Of a stretch of 44,379 nucleotides of DNA, positions 34,598 to 44,379 are shown one piece after another. Numbering within the stretch: the stretch's first letter is position 1; every line of letters starts with the position of its first letter. Location of the stretch: positions 1-44,379 of the forward strand of contig CAJLYN010000002.1 of assembly GCA_905210875.1 (NCBI GenBank), in the 5' to 3' direction. Under the pieces are notes generated by a model. It worked only from the letters and a program-made list of their open reading frames with translations, was not told the origin of the DNA and ran no database searches. The DNA is from an uncultured Bacteroides sp. Its GTDB lineage: Bacteria; Bacteroidota; Bacteroidia; Bacteroidales; UBA11471. The position numbers were made by a program, and so were the translations under genes.

Positions 34598-37500
34598 ATG
34601 CAGATTTCCGAAATTCTCGATAAAAGGGTCATGGTTCTCGACGGAGCCATGGGCACCATGATTCAACAATACGGGCTCACCGAAGCCGATTTCAGAGGCC
34701 AACGATGTGTCCATGCCGCTACGCCGCAAAAGGGCAACAACGACCTGCTGTGCCTTACCCAGCCACAAATCATTACGGCCATACACAAGGCCTACCTCGC
34801 TGCCGGAGCCGACATCATAGAGACCAACTCGTTCAATGCCAACCGCATATCGATGAGCGACTACGATATGCAGGACATGGTTGCGGAGATAAATTTCGAA
34901 GCAGCACGCCTCGCCCGCAAAGCGGCCGACGCATATACGGCACAGACTCCCGACAAGCCTCGCTTCGTGGCTGGCTCGATAGGGCCGACCAACAAGACCT
35001 GCTCGATGTCGCCCGACGTCAACGACCCCGCACTTCGCACCTTGACCTTCGACACTCTTGCCGAAGCCTACCGGGAACAAATTTCCGCTCTCATCGACGG
35101 GGGCGTCGATGTGCTGCTCATCGAGACCATATTCGATACGCTCAATGCCAAGGCCGCCCTCTATGCCGCCGATGAGGTGATGCAGGAAAAAGGCCGGAAA
35201 GTTCCTGTCATGCTCTCGGTTACCCTCTCCGACACGGGTGGGCGAACTCTGTCGGGACAGACACTGGATGCTTTCCTCGCTTCGGTACAGCATGCCGACC
35301 TGCTGTCGGTGGGGCTGAACTGCTCTTTCGGCGCACGCGACATGAAACCGTTCTTGAAACAGTTGGCCGAGACCGCATCTTATTACATATCGGCCTATCC
35401 CAACGCCGGACTACCCAACCGATTCGGGCAGTACGACGAAACGCCCGAAACCATGGCAGCACAAATAGAGGATTTTCTCGATGAGAAATTAGTCAATATC
35501 GTGGGGGGCTGCTGCGGTACCACACCGGCCCACATCGCCGCCATCGCCCGCCTGGCCGCCCAGGCCACACCTCATCGGCCGGTACATGGCAAGCCCGGGC
35601 TCTACTTGTCGGGACTGGAAGAGCTGAAAGTCATACCCGAGAACAACTTCATCAATATAGGCGAACGTTGCAACGTGGCCGGGTCGCGCAAGTTCCTGCG
35701 TCTCATCTCGGAAAAGAATTACGAAGAAGCCTTGGACATAGCCCGTAAACAGGTCGAAAACGGTGCCCAAATCATCGATATCAACATGGACGATGCCATG
35801 CTCGACGCCCAAAGCGAGATGGTAACCTTCCTGAATCTCATTGCGTCGGAACCCGACATCTGCCGGGTTCCCGTCATGATAGACTCCTCAAAATGGGCTG
35901 TTATCACGGCCGGACTGAAATGTGTGCAGGGGAAAGGCATTGTCAACTCCATCAGTCTGAAAGAGGGCGAAGAGCTCTTTCTTGCCCACGCCCGCGAGAT
36001 ACACCGCTTGGGTGCAGCCATGGTGGTCATGGCCTTCGACGAGAACGGACAGGCCGACAGCTACGACCGCAAAATCGAGGTCTGTCGCCGCGCCTATGAA
36101 TTGCTTACAAGCAACGGCATAGCCCCCGACGACATCATCTTTGACCCCAACGTCCTCGCCCTGGCCACCGGCATTGAAGAGCATCTCAACTACGGCATCG
36201 ACTTTATCCGTGCCGTAAAATGGATCAAAGAAAACCTGCCCGGAGCCAAAGTGAGTGGAGGCATCAGCAACCTCTCCTTCTCGTTCCGCGGCAACAACTA
36301 CCTGCGCGAGGCGATGCACGCCGTCTTCCTCTTTCACGCCATACAGGCCGGCATGGACATGGCCATCGTCAACCCGGCTACCGCAGTTACCTATGCCGAC
36401 ATTCCCAGTGACCTGCTCGAACGCATCGAAGATGTCATCTTCAACCGTAGAGCCGATGCTACCGAACGACTCATTGAAGCTGCCGAAACCCTAAAAAACA
36501 CATCGACAGCCGCCCAGGAGCACAAGCCCGCCGACGTGCGCGAAAACATGTCTCTCGACGAACGGCTTGAATATGCTCTCGTAAAAGGATTGGGCGACCG
36601 GCTCGAAACCGACCTGCACGAGGCTCTCTCGCTCTATGGCAGCGCCGTAAAAATCATTGAAGGGCCGCTCATGGAGGGCATGAATCGCGTGGGACAGCTC
36701 TTCGGCGAAGGCAAGATGTTCCTGCCACAGGTGGTAAAAAGCGCCCGCACCATGAAACAGGCCGTCGCCATCTTGCAGCCCTATATCCCGACACAGCAGG
36801 AGAATACCCGCAAAAACGGGAAATTCCTGCTGGCTACGGTCAAGGGCGATGTTCACGACATCGGAAAAAACATTGTTGCCGTGGTGCTCGGCTGCAACAA
36901 CTACGACATCATCGACCTCGGCGTCATGGTGCCTACCGAAACCATCATCGAGACTGCCTTGCGTGAAAACGTCGACATCATCGGTGTGAGTGGCCTCATC
37001 ACCCCCTCGCTCGAAGAGATGTGCCACATTGCCGAAGCCATGGAAAAGGCCGGCATGAAAATTCCGCTTATGGTGGGAGGTGCAACCACGTCGAAACTGC
37101 ATACCGCCGTAAAAATTGCGCCACTGTACAGCGGTCCGGTTATTCACACCCGCGATGCCGCGCAGATTCCCGTCGTTGCCGCCCGGTGGCTCAACCCCCA
37201 GACACACGAGCAATTCCTGGCTGAACTTCGCCATGAACAAGAAGAGCTGCGACGTTCGATCGAGAACCGGCACGACACGCTGGTTTCTCTTGCCGAGGCC
37301 AACGCACAAGCCTTTGCCGCCGACTGGGCCGGCTACAAGCCTACCGCACCACAGGCAACCGGTGAAATCAGAGAAGAACGTCTTACCATAAAAGAGGTAC
37401 GCCCCTTCATCAACTGGAAATATTTCCTCCACACCTGGCGTCTCACCGGCAATGCCCGACCCGACGATTGCAGCTGCGAACAGTGCAAGGCCCAACTGCC

Positions 37501-38281
37501 CTCGACCGCTACGACCGAAGAACGATTGAAATCGCAAGAAGCCGACCGGCTCCTTCGTGAAGCCGGAGAATGGCTCGACCGGCTCGAAAAGAATGAAAGA
37601 GACCTCTTCCTGCAAGCCCGCTTCGCCATTTTTGCCGCCAACAGCCGCGAAAACCAAATTGTTCTCCATACTCCCCAAGGCGACACAACAATACCGTGCC
37701 TGCGGCAACAAAAGAAGAAACCCGAGGGAACATTCTTTGCCCTGTCGGATTTTGTACTGCCCGAAAACAGCGAGAACCGTACCGACTACACAGGTGCCTT
37801 CGTGGTAACCATCAGCCGTGAACTGAACCGCCAAGTCGAACTGTCCAAACAGAGCAACGACCACTATGCCTCGCTCCTGCTGCAATCGCTCTGCGACCGA
37901 CTTGTCGAAGCCGCCACCGAATGGCTGCACTACCGCATCCGCACCCGATACTGGGGATACATGCCCATGGAGAAACCCCATGTAGCATCGCTCCTGTCGC
38001 AACATTACCAAGGCATACGTCCGGCCGTAGGATACCCTTCTCTGCCCGACCAGTCGCTCAGTTTCACTCTCGATACTCTGCTCGATTTCAAAAAGATAGG
38101 CGTTACGGTTACCGAAAACGGTGCCATGTACCCCAGTGCCACCGTATCGGGGCTACTCATCGCCCATCCGCAATCGACCTACTTCCACATCGGAAGCATC
38201 GACGACGAACAACGCAAGCGCTATTGCCAGGAACGCGGATACAGTATCGAAGAGTCATACAAATGGCTTTCGCTCTCCTGA
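34598..38281 (+). CDS. metH: Cobalamin-dependent methionine synthase MetH
   Basis: Transfers a methyl group from methyltetrahydrofolate via cobalamin to homocysteine. It has 1227 residues, all four modules present. The homocysteine domain (about 1-320) has zinc ligands C242 (GLNCSFG) and C305/C306 ([10 protein letters not shown]). The folate domain spans about 345-610 ([18 protein letters not shown], then [13 protein letters not shown]). The cap and B12 domain span about 640-870, with the axial ligand H753 in DVHDIGKN. The C-terminal reactivation domain spans about 900-1227 ([13 protein letters not shown]), which binds S-adenosylmethionine. The in-frame TTG at 34574 lies at the promoter box, so the ATG at 34598 is used. 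Confidence 0.97.
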   Translation: MQISEILDKRVMVLDGAMGTMIQQYGLTEADFRGQRCVHAATPQKGNNDLLCLTQPQIITAIHKAYLAAGADIIETNSFNANRISMSDYDMQDMVAEINFEAARLARKAADAYTAQTPDKPRFVAGSIGPTNKTCSMSPDVNDPALRTLTFDTLAEAYREQISALIDGGVDVLLIETIFDTLNAKAALYAADEVMQEKGRKVPVMLSVTLSDTGGRTLSGQTLDAFLASVQHADLLSVGLNCSFGARDMKPFLKQLAETASYYISAYPNAGLPNRFGQYDETPETMAAQIEDFLDEKLVNIVGGCCGTTPAHIAAIARLAAQATPHRPVHGKPGLYLSGLEELKVIPENNFINIGERCNVAGSRKFLRLISEKNYEEALDIARKQVENGAQIIDINMDDAMLDAQSEMVTFLNLIASEPDICRVPVMIDSSKWAVITAGLKCVQGKGIVNSISLKEGEELFLAHAREIHRLGAAMVVMAFDENGQADSYDRKIEVCRRAYELLTSNGIAPDDIIFDPNVLALATGIEEHLNYGIDFIRAVKWIKENLPGAKVSGGISNLSFSFRGNNYLREAMHAVFLFHAIQAGMDMAIVNPATAVTYADIPSDLLERIEDVIFNRRADATERLIEAAETLKNTSTAAQEHKPADVRENMSLDERLEYALVKGLGDRLETDLHEALSLYGSAVKIIEGPLMEGMNRVGQLFGEGKMFLPQVVKSARTMKQAVAILQPYIPTQQENTRKNGKFLLATVKGDVHDIGKNIVAVVLGCNNYDIIDLGVMVPTETIIETALRENVDIIGVSGLITPSLEEMCHIAEAMEKAGMKIPLMVGGATTSKLHTAVKIAPLYSGPVIHTRDAAQIPVVAARWLNPQTHEQFLAELRHEQEELRRSIENRHDTLVSLAEANAQAFAADWAGYKPTAPQATGEIREERLTIKEVRPFINWKYFLHTWRLTGNARPDDCSCEQCKAQLPSTATTEERLKSQEADRLLREAGEWLDRLEKNERDLFLQARFAIFAANSRENQIVLHTPQGDTTIPCLRQQKKKPEGTFFALSDFVLPENSENRTDYTGAFVVTISRELNRQVELSKQSNDHYASLLLQSLCDRLVEAATEWLHYRIRTRYWGYMPMEKPHVASLLSQHYQGIRPAVGYPSLPDQSLSFTLDTLLDFKKIGVTVTENGAMYPSATVSGLLIAHPQSTYFHIGSIDDEQRKRYCQERGYSIEESYKWLSLS

Positions 38282-38355
38282 ACCAAATGCGCCAACAGTC
38301 TGTTCTAGTATATCGTTATATCCCTATATCTATTAACTTCTAACACTAAAAAATT

Positions 38356-38856
38356 ATGGCTACTGTAACATTTCAAAAACAGCCGGTGCATACCTGCGGT
38401 GAACTGCCTCAAGTTGGGTCAATGGCTCCTGTATTCGAGTTGGTTAAAGGCGACCTCTCTACTCTGACAAACAAAGATCTGAAAGGGAAACGCATAGTAC
38501 TCAACATTTTCCCAAGTCTCGACACCAGCGTGTGCGCCACTTCGGTGCGTAAATTCAACCAGATGGCTGCACAGATGGTCAATACGGTTGTGCTGGCGGT
38601 ATCCAAAGACCTGCCTTTTGCCCAATCGCGCTTCTGCACGACCGAAGGCATCAAAAACGTCATTCCCGTCTCGGCTTTCCGCTCGGCTGCATTCGGAAAA
38701 GAATACGGTGTAGAACTTATCAACAGCCCGCTCGCCGGACTGTTGGCTCGAGCCGTTGTCGTCCTCGACGAATCGGGAAAAATCATCTACGAAGAACTCG
38801 TTCCCGAGATCACACATGAACCCAACTACGAAGCTGTGCTGAACGCACTGAAATAG
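38356..38856 (+). CDS. tpx: Thiol peroxidase Tpx (atypical 2-Cys peroxiredoxin)
   Basis: Peroxidase reducing hydrogen peroxide and alkyl peroxides with electrons from thioredoxin. It has 166 residues, normal for Tpx. The peroxidatic C60 lies in [16 protein letters not shown] and the resolving C94 in QSRFCTTEG, the spacing typical of the family. Further conserved blocks are [10 protein letters not shown] and [16 protein letters not shown]. It is a single gene 74 nt after metH; no perfect promoter box was found there. A very strong hairpin follows the stop codon. The trxB gene in this window could feed it via thioredoxin. Confidence 0.96.
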   Translation: MATVTFQKQPVHTCGELPQVGSMAPVFELVKGDLSTLTNKDLKGKRIVLNIFPSLDTSVCATSVRKFNQMAAQMVNTVVLAVSKDLPFAQSRFCTTEGIKNVIPVSAFRSAAFGKEYGVELINSPLAGLLARAVVVLDESGKIIYEELVPEITHEPNYEAVLNALK

Positions 38857-38872
38857 TCCTACCATAAAATTC

Positions 38873-38920
38873 ATAAGCAATGAGGCCGGAACATACGCTC
38901 CGGCCTCATTGCTTATTTTT
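38873..38920. terminator. Strong convergent terminator after tpx
   Basis: Perfect 18-bp stem ATAAGCAATGAGGCCGGA (38873-38890) with its complement at 38899-38916, 8-nt loop, followed by TTTT on the plus strand. It also serves the converging nitroreductase gene. Confidence 0.85.
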
Positions 38921-38928
38921 ACACGCCT

Positions 38929-39531
38929 TTATCGGAATACTTTCAACCTGTATTCCAACGGCGAAACCTCTTTCTCACCCGGAGCTTGCAACGGATTACC
39001 AAAAGGCATCTGGGCATTCAATTGCCACGATGGCGGCAACTTCCACTCCTTGGCAACAACCTCGTCGACCAACGGATTATAGTGTTGCAACGATGCCCCG
39101 AATCCCATATCCTCCAACAGAGTCCACACGGCCAACTGGTGCATGGCTGCCGTCTGCTGCGACCAGACAGGAAAGCGGTCGGCATAGAGCGGAAAGTCTT
39201 GTTGCAACTTCTCTACAACCGATATATCTTCGAAAAAGAGTACCGTGCCACAACCGGCTTCAAAAGAGACATCAATCTTTTTCTCGGTTTTTCCAAAACT
39301 TCCGGCTGGTACTATCTCCCGCAACACACTCTTGGTAAGCTCCCAAAACCGCCGATGCGCCTCGTCACACAAAAGGACAATACGCGTCGACTGCGAATTA
39401 AACGACGAAGGCAAACAGGTCAATACGTTTCCCAACATCGTCTCTATCTTATCGTGTGGCACAAGCCACTTATTTCCTATGGCATAATAGCTGCGGCGGT
39501 TGCGCAGCGCCTCTTCAAACGAGCGTTTCAT
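38929..39531 (-). CDS. Nitroreductase-family oxidoreductase (Frm2/Hbn1-like)
   Basis: FMN-dependent oxidoreductase of 200 residues, short form. The N-terminal flavin-contact region is LRNRRSYYAI, followed by PSSFNSQSTRIVLL, the middle QQTAAMHQLAVWTLLEDMGFGASLQHYNPL and the C-terminal QMPFGNPLQAPGEKE. This arrangement is typical of the subgroup related to yeast Frm2/Hbn1. It would reduce nitro compounds or quinones with NAD(P)H; the natural substrate is unknown. It lies 157 nt downstream of the OPT gene on the same strand, with a terminator between them. Confidence 0.9.
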   Translation of the reverse strand: MKRSFEEALRNRRSYYAIGNKWLVPHDKIETMLGNVLTCLPSSFNSQSTRIVLLCDEAHRRFWELTKSVLREIVPAGSFGKTEKKIDVSFEAGCGTVLFFEDISVVEKLQQDFPLYADRFPVWSQQTAAMHQLAVWTLLEDMGFGASLQHYNPLVDEVVAKEWKLPPSWQLNAQMPFGNPLQAPGEKEVSPLEYRLKVFR

Positions 39532-39638
39532 ACTTTATATTTTTTACAAGAAAACAATTTTTCACCTTCCAATGTTTTCGTAATTTCTCAATGACAGCAA
39601 CTCCCGTCTATGCATTAAAACATGGTTTTCATAAAAAT

Positions 39639-39665
39639 GGGTGTCTGCCAATAAGACAGACACCC
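39639..39665 (-). terminator. Terminator after the OPT transporter gene
   Basis: Perfect 9-bp stem GGGTGTCTG/CAGACACCC (39639-39647 with 39657-39665), 9-nt loop, followed on the minus strand by ATTTTTAT. It lies 24 nt past the OPT stop codon. Confidence 0.75.
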
Positions 39666-39688
39666 CAAATTCATAGCACAATATTATC

Positions 39689-41209
39689 TTACTCTTTCTT
39701 GGCTCTCATACTAGTCTTTATCAGATAAACAATCAATGCCAGATAAAGAATCAGACCGAGCGACTGGGAAAGGGTCTCGTTCATGGAACAAGAATACTCA
39801 AATCCGGCAAAACGTATGGCAGCACTCACCACACCCATCAAGGCACCGCCGGCTATGAATCCCGAAGCCAAGAGCGTACCCTTTTCAAGACGGGCCTTGT
39901 TAAGAGCCTTGTCGGTCGAACGTGTGGAGACATACCAACTGATGAGTCCGCCGACTACCAGCGGCGTATTCAATTCCAACGGAATAAACATACCGAGAGC
40001 AAATGCCAATGCAGGAACTTTAAGCAGTGTCAGCAGCAAGGCTATCACGGCCCCTATCCCGTAAAGAGCCCAAGGGGCTCCCTGTCCCGACATCAACGGT
40101 TGTATGACGGCCGCCATGGCATTGGCCTGAGGAGCCGCCAAAGCATTTTCACCGGTAAAGCCATAGGTCTTGTTGAGAATAATCATCACACCACCGACGG
40201 TAGCAGCAGCCACCAGTGTACCGACAAATTTCCAGGTCTCCTGCTTGGCCGGAGTCGTACCCATCCAATAACCTATTTTAAGGTCGGTCACCAAAGCTCC
40301 GGCTGTCGACAAGGCTGTACATACAACGCCACCGATAATCAAGGCAGCAACCATACCGTCCTTGCCCGAAAGCCCGGATGCCACCAGCACGACCGATGCC
40401 AATATAAGTGTCATCAACGTCATTCCCGACACCGGGTTGGTACCCACAATGGCTATTGCATTAGCTGCCACTGTCGTAAAGAGGAAGGCAATGAGCGTTA
40501 CCACCACAAAGGCAATAAGAGCCTGCATAAAGTTATGGATGACACCGAAATAGAAAAACAGGAAAATGGCAACAAGGGTAATGACTATCGAAAAGAGCAA
40601 AATCTTCATGCTGATATCGCGCTGAGTACGTTTCACTCCGGCTCCAACAGCGGCCGCCTGCCCTTTCAGTTCTCGCGAAGCCAACCCAACAGCACTGCGT
40701 ATCACTCCCCAAGAGCGCACAATACCGATGATACCGGCCATGGCTATACCGCCGATACCGATGTAACGGGCATAGGTCGTGAAGATTTGTTCCGGAGTCA
40801 TCTGCGATACGGTAAGGGCAACATCGCCGCTGTTCAGGTTCAGAACCGTATCGCCCCAAAGAAGGTCAAACCCTGGGATAAGCAGGAACCAGACAAAGAT
40901 GGAACCGGCACAGATGATAAGGCTGTATTTCAGACCCACAATATATCCGAGGCCCAAAACCGCCGCACCTGTATTGACCTTGAACACCAACTTGGCCTTC
41001 TCGGCCACAACATCGCCAAAGGGCAGAATACGGGTGGTAAGCACTTCGCTCCACCAGCCGAATGTCGACAGCATAAAATCATAAAGGCCACCTACCAGTC
41101 CGGCAAAAATCAACGGACGGGCCTGGTTTCCGCCTTTCTGGCCCGAAACAAGAATCTGAGTAGTGGCTGTTGCCTCGGGGAAAGGATACTTGCCATGCAT
41201 ATCCGACAC
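39689..41209 (-). pseudogene. OPT-family oligopeptide transporter, C-terminal part (frameshifted gene)
   Basis: Frame of 506 codons from a GTG at 41209, beginning at the conserved block VSDMHGKYPFPEATATT of the OPT family. This block normally sits in the middle of the N-terminal third, not at the start of a protein. The rest holds about a dozen membrane helices and the family stretch GLASRELKGQAAAVGAG. The coding frame in fact continues upstream as KYFVSDMHG up to about 41218, where it meets the N-terminal frame. Substrates of the family are oligopeptides or metal chelates. Unless read through by frameshifting or started at the GTG, this part is not made as a full transporter. Confidence 0.8.
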
Positions 41210-41658
41210 GAAATATTTATCAAGAAGAGAATACCCAACACACCGCCCAACAGCGAACTCAGAAAAACTTGTAGGAATCCGGCCGACAAACCAGGTATGA
41301 TATACAGAGCCGGCAGGGTAAAAATGACTCCGGCTACCACGGTTCCCGAACAGGCTCCGATAGACTGTATGATGACATTCTCGCCCAAACCGTTTTTGCG
41401 CTTGAATGCCGAGGAAAGTCCCACGGCAATGATGGCAATGGGTATGGCTGCCTCAAATACCTGACCCACTTTCAGTCCCAGGTAGGCAGCGGCTGCCGAG
41501 AAAAGTATGGCCATGACAATACCCCAAGATACCGACCAAGGAGTAACCTCCCGGTAATTACGGTCGGGCGACATGATGGGGTGATACTCCTCGCCCGGCT
41601 CCAATTCACGAAACGCGTTCTCCGGCAAATCTACCGGCTCTTTCTCATTCTCTTTCAT
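41110..41658 (-). pseudogene. OPT-family oligopeptide transporter, N-terminal part (frameshifted gene)
   Basis: Frame of 182 codons with a polar start (MKENEKEPVDLPENAF) and OPT blocks EVTPWSVSWGIVMAILFSAAAAYLGLKVGQVFEAAIPIAI split over two helices. SIGACSGTVVAGVIFTLPALYI and GGVLGILFLI follow. After FLI at about 41218 the frame changes to NISCRICMAS and unrelated residues up to a stop at 41110. About 147 good residues here plus 509 from the other frame add up to the usual OPT length of about 660. The two parts are therefore one gene broken near 41218. Confidence 0.8.
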
Positions 41659-41794
41659 TGTATTCTTTCAAATTTTCCTGTTAAATTCCAAAAACATGGC
41701 GCAAGTTAGCCATTTTTACAGAAATTCACATCACAAACCGGGGAATATCGAAAAATATATTTACATTCGTCGAAAAAACAAGGAACTTCTTCTA

Positions 41795-42460
41795 ATGAAA
41801 GATATACTCCATTTCCTGCGTGAACTACGCACGCACAATAATCGGGAGTGGTTCAACGCCCATAAAAAAGAATATACCGAACTACGCACAAGGTTTGAGA
41901 CATATGTCAACCAACTCATCGGCCTAATAGGCGACAAAGACGACGAGCTGCACGGCCTTGAAGCCTCGTCGTGCCTGTACCGCATATACCGCGACATACG
42001 ATTTTCGCCCGACAAGACACCCTACAAGACCCACTTTGCCGCCTATATGGCCAAAGGAGGGAAAAGCAGTCCACGTGCAGGGTACTATCTGCACATAGAG
42101 CCGGGAAACTGTCTGCTGTGCGGAGGCATCTGGTGCCCGCAACCACCTCTGCTGAAAGCCCTGCGACAATCGGTCTACGACAACTGCGACGAATTTCTGG
42201 AAATACTCCATGAACCAGCGTTCCTGAAAATATATCACGGGCTCGACAACGAACGAGCCCTGAAAGTAATGCCACGACCTTTCCCAAAAGACTTTCCCTA
42301 TCCCGAACTGTTGAAACAGCGAGACTATCTGGCCTATGCCTCGAAAGACGACGCATTCTTCGAATCGGGAGACTGGTTGCATCGCACGGCCGAAGAACTG
42401 CTCGTGTTACATCCATTCAATCAATTTTTAAACTATACTTACGATGAATTGAACGGATAA
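41795..42460 (+). CDS. DUF2461 (TIGR02453) family protein
   Basis: Cytoplasmic protein of 221 residues from the ATG at 41795. The family pattern is clear: ILHFLRELRTHNNREWFNAHKKEYTELR at the start (split by the usual helix break), YRIYRDIRFSPDKTPYKTHFAAYM, GYYLHIEPGNCLLCGGIWCPQP, and the end region LAYASKDDAFFESGDWL. The biochemical function of this family is not known. The frame is open 33 codons further upstream, but the ATG at 41795 matches the domain start. It is divergent from the broken OPT gene and 118 nt ahead of the GH28 gene. Confidence 0.88.
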   Translation: MKDILHFLRELRTHNNREWFNAHKKEYTELRTRFETYVNQLIGLIGDKDDELHGLEASSCLYRIYRDIRFSPDKTPYKTHFAAYMAKGGKSSPRAGYYLHIEPGNCLLCGGIWCPQPPLLKALRQSVYDNCDEFLEILHEPAFLKIYHGLDNERALKVMPRPFPKDFPYPELLKQRDYLAYASKDDAFFESGDWLHRTAEELLVLHPFNQFLNYTYDELNG

Positions 42461-42539
42461 TGCCCGCATATTCGCACCTAATATCGATTTCTACACCTTT
42501 ACGAGACAATATTCCTCATCGTATTTCTCCATTTGTTTC

Positions 42540-42547
42540 TACCTTTG
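42540..42547 (+). promoter_or_regulatory. -7 promoter box for the GH28 gene
   Basis: TACCTTTG, 31 nt before the ATG at 42579; no TTTG at the expected distance. Confidence 0.55.
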
Positions 42548-42578
42548 GAGTCTACTAACTATTAACCCATACAACACC

Positions 42579-44120
42579 ATGAAAAAAATTTTCCTGTTTT
42601 CATTATGCCTGACCCTTATTCAACTCTCTTGGGCCAAAACATACGACATAAAAAAATTGGGAGCCGACACAACCGGTAAAAAGGCCTGTACCGAATTGAT
42701 AAACGAAACCATAGAAAAAGCTTCACAAGAAGGCGGAGGCACCCTCTATTTCCCAGCAGGAAACTATCTGACTGCCACCATTGAAATGAAAAGCAATATT
42801 ACCCTGCACATCGAATCTGGGGCAACAATACGATTCTCTGATAATTTCGAAGACTATCTGCCGTTTGTAAAGATTCGCTGGGAAGGGACCGTCATGAATA
42901 CCCTTTCTCCACTCATCTATGCTCACAACGCCGATAACCTCACCATTACCGGCCGTGGCACCCTCGACGGAAACGGTTTTAAATGGTGGGCCTGGGAAAG
43001 TGGAGTAAGAAAAATTATCAACGAAAACGGCGGTAAGTTACCCGATAATCAGAAAAACAAACTGCAACGCATGTGGGAAGAAGCCAACGCCGGATTGGAA
43101 GTATCGGATTATTACAAAGAAGCCTTGGAACGCCGTATGTTCCGTCCGCCTTTTGTACAATTCTTTGAGTGTACCAATATTCTCATCGAGAATGTAAAAT
43201 TCATCAACTCACCCTTCTGGACCATAAACCCCGCATTTTGCGACAACGTGGTAGTACAGGGTGTAACGATAAAAAACCCCGATAAAAACCCCAAAGGGCC
43301 CAATACCGACGGTATCAATCCCACCTCCTGCCGCAACGTGCGCATCTCAAACTGCTTTGTGAGCGTAGGCGATGACTGCATCACCATCAAGTCGGGCCGC
43401 GACGCCGACGGTCGCAAGTACGGGAAAGCCTGCGAAAACATAACCATTACCAACTGTGTCATGCTCTCGGGTCATGGCGGTGTAGTCATCGGCAGTGAAA
43501 TGTCGGGCGGCGTAAAACGGGTTACCATCTCCAACTGCGTATTCGACGGTACCGATGCCGGTATACGGCTGAAAGCCTCCCGCGGACGTGGCGGTGTGGT
43601 AGAACAAATCCGTGTCGACAACATCGTCATGCGCAACATACAGCGCAACGCCTTTATCTTCGATCTCTTCTACGATAAAACCTCGAAAGTTGAACCCGTA
43701 AGCGAACGCACTCCCGTGTTCCGCAACATACACCTGAGCAACATTACCGGTCGCGAAATCAAACAAATAGGTTATATCAGCGGTATCGAAGAGATGCCAG
43801 TGCAGAACCTCTCGTTCAACAACATCAACATGGAGGCAAAAATCGGGTTCATCGTCGACACCGCCAAAGGCATCTATTTCAATAATGTTGAATTCTCGGT
43901 CGAGAAAGGCTCTCCCTGGCAGTTCTCCAACAGCGAGAACATCATTCTCAACAACGTGCGCACCCGTTACCCGATCGATGGTACACCCGTCATTACATTC
44001 GACCATGTAAAAAATGCCTTTATCAACAACTGCATACAAATAGAACCGGTTTCTGAATTTATTCGAGCCGAAAACAGCGAAATAAAGGAAGGCAACAACA
44101 ACTTCATAACGGTCAAGTAA
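42579..44120 (+). CDS. Secreted glycoside hydrolase family 28 (polygalacturonase-like)
   Basis: Enzyme of 513 residues with a signal peptide (MKKIFLFSLCLTLIQLSWA). It is a right-handed beta-helix with the N-terminal pectate-lyase-like start YDIKKLGADTTGK and EGGGTLYFPAGNYLT. All GH28 catalytic motifs are intact: NTDG at 242-245, the Asp pair DD at 265-266 (VGDDCITIKSG), GHG at 298-300 and RLK at 330-332. It should hydrolyse galacturonic-acid- or related pectin linkages, endo or exo not decided. No SusC/SusD, sensor or other pectinase gene is within the window, so it is not part of a visible utilisation locus. It ends at a strong terminator. Confidence 0.94.
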   Translation: MKKIFLFSLCLTLIQLSWAKTYDIKKLGADTTGKKACTELINETIEKASQEGGGTLYFPAGNYLTATIEMKSNITLHIESGATIRFSDNFEDYLPFVKIRWEGTVMNTLSPLIYAHNADNLTITGRGTLDGNGFKWWAWESGVRKIINENGGKLPDNQKNKLQRMWEEANAGLEVSDYYKEALERRMFRPPFVQFFECTNILIENVKFINSPFWTINPAFCDNVVVQGVTIKNPDKNPKGPNTDGINPTSCRNVRISNCFVSVGDDCITIKSGRDADGRKYGKACENITITNCVMLSGHGGVVIGSEMSGGVKRVTISNCVFDGTDAGIRLKASRGRGGVVEQIRVDNIVMRNIQRNAFIFDLFYDKTSKVEPVSERTPVFRNIHLSNITGREIKQIGYISGIEEMPVQNLSFNNINMEAKIGFIVDTAKGIYFNNVEFSVEKGSPWQFSNSENIILNNVRTRYPIDGTPVITFDHVKNAFINNCIQIEPVSEFIRAENSEIKEGNNNFITVK

Positions 44121-44144
44121 TCGAAATCCTATTCGGTAAATTCC

Positions 44145-44184
44145 ATCAGGCCAGTCCATAAATTTACGGACTGGCCTGATTTTT
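44145..44184 (+). terminator. Terminator after the GH28 gene
   Basis: Perfect 13-bp stem ATCAGGCCAGTCC (44145-44157) with GGACTGGCCTGAT (44168-44180), 10-nt loop, followed by a run of T. It lies 25 nt past the stop codon. Confidence 0.85.
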
Positions 44185-44292
44185 ATTATATATTCTACCA
44201 AAACATTCATCGAAAACATCATATTACACATGAGAATAGGCTTAAAAACGCAATTTTCTAGTATTAAAAAAACAGCAAGAGAAGTTTTTCCT

Positions 44293-44300
44293 TACCTTTG
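44293..44300 (+). promoter_or_regulatory. -7 promoter box near the right edge
   Basis: TACCTTTG followed by CGG; it points to a transcript running out of the window. Confidence 0.5.
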
Positions 44301-44346
44301 CGGCCAAATATAGAAATACGGCATCGTTTTTTCCTATGTACCAATA

Positions 44347-44379
44347 ATGGCAATAAGCAGCTCACTGAGGAAAGTCGAC
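44347..44379 (+). CDS. Possible start of a gene cut by the window end
   Basis: ATG at 44347 opens a frame MAISSSLRKVD to the last base, 47 nt after a TACCTTTG box. Eleven codons are too few to identify a product; an ATG at 44336 stops after three codons. The promoter box is the main support. Confidence 0.3.
   Translation, partial: MAISSSLRKVD

Noticed and set aside
34574..34600. SAM or cobalamin riboswitch ahead of metH
   Set aside because: The promoter box lies only 21 nt before the ATG, so there is no space for an aptamer.
36491..38011. Open frame of 506 codons antisense to metH
   Set aside because: The composition is that of a shadow of metH; the sense strand carries all MetH motifs.
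41200..41230. Programmed -1 frameshift site in the OPT gene
   Set aside because: No slippery heptamer and no stimulatory stem were seen, and about three conserved residues are missing, which points to a deletion or sequence error.
40100..41464. Open frame of 454 codons antisense to the OPT gene
   Set aside because: His/Gln/Arg-rich product without any domain, opposite a clear membrane transporter.
1..44379. tRNA/rRNA genes, CRISPR arrays, insertion sequences, prophage or attachment sites
   Set aside because: None was recognisable; coding is dense and the intergenic gaps are short and explained by promoters and terminators.

Overview
The window looks like ordinary core chromosome of a Bacteroidales bacterium. 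The reasons are: repeated upstream boxes of the Bacteroidetes form TAnnTTTG, twice with a TTTG element exactly 19 nt upstream; a protein with a gliding-motility/T9SS-type C-terminal domain; a PorT-like outer-membrane barrel; the ftsK-lolA-trxB and dxs-trkA-trkH gene orders; and secreted glycan hydrolases. Genus cannot be fixed from sequence reading alone. I see no tRNA, rRNA, CRISPR array, prophage or insertion sequence.

Layout. 1-3.5 kb: end of a phosphate-uptake operon, pstC (cut by the window edge)-pstA-pstB-phoU. 3.6-4.7 kb, minus: tspO then sodB. 4.8-8.4 kb, plus: corA, then mutS2. 8.5-13.3 kb, plus: dxs, trkA, trkH (isoprenoid entry enzyme and K+ uptake). 13.4-17.5 kb, plus: ftsK-lolA-trxB. 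17.6-18.4 kb: a Crp/Fnr-family regulator with a perfect promoter and a palindrome between promoter and start codon. 18.4-21.2 kb, minus: a DUF5060/DUF5605-type glycoside hydrolase followed by an orphan sugar-binding-fold protein, preceded by a structured leader of about 200 nt. 21.5-25.6 kb, minus: a T9SS-type secreted protein then uvrA. 25.7-28.5 kb, plus: a LysM/periplasmic-binding-fold fusion and a PorT-like barrel. 28.6-30.7 kb: divergent MATE exporter and HAD phosphatase. 30.8-34.5 kb, minus: L,D-transpeptidase/DUF151-UVR pair and rsmE-kdsA-EFR1 ferredoxin. 34.6-38.9 kb, plus: metH and tpx. 38.9-41.7 kb, minus: nitroreductase and a frameshifted OPT transporter. 41.8-44.1 kb, plus: a DUF2461 protein and a secreted GH28 enzyme. 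The last 33 bases may open another gene.

Functionally the region mixes housekeeping (phosphate, K+ and Mg2+ transport, chromosome segregation, nucleotide excision repair, methionine and KDO synthesis), redox defence (Sod, Tpx, TrxB, nitroreductase) and envelope or glycan functions. The items most worth a second look are the folded leader with a possible 24-codon ORF ahead of the glycoside hydrolase, the signal-less sugar-binding protein behind that hydrolase, the operator-like palindrome of the Crp/Fnr gene, the PstS-like insertion inside PstC, and the OPT frameshift. Several genes had longer in-frame extensions reaching into or past a promoter box; starts were moved to the ATG downstream of the box.
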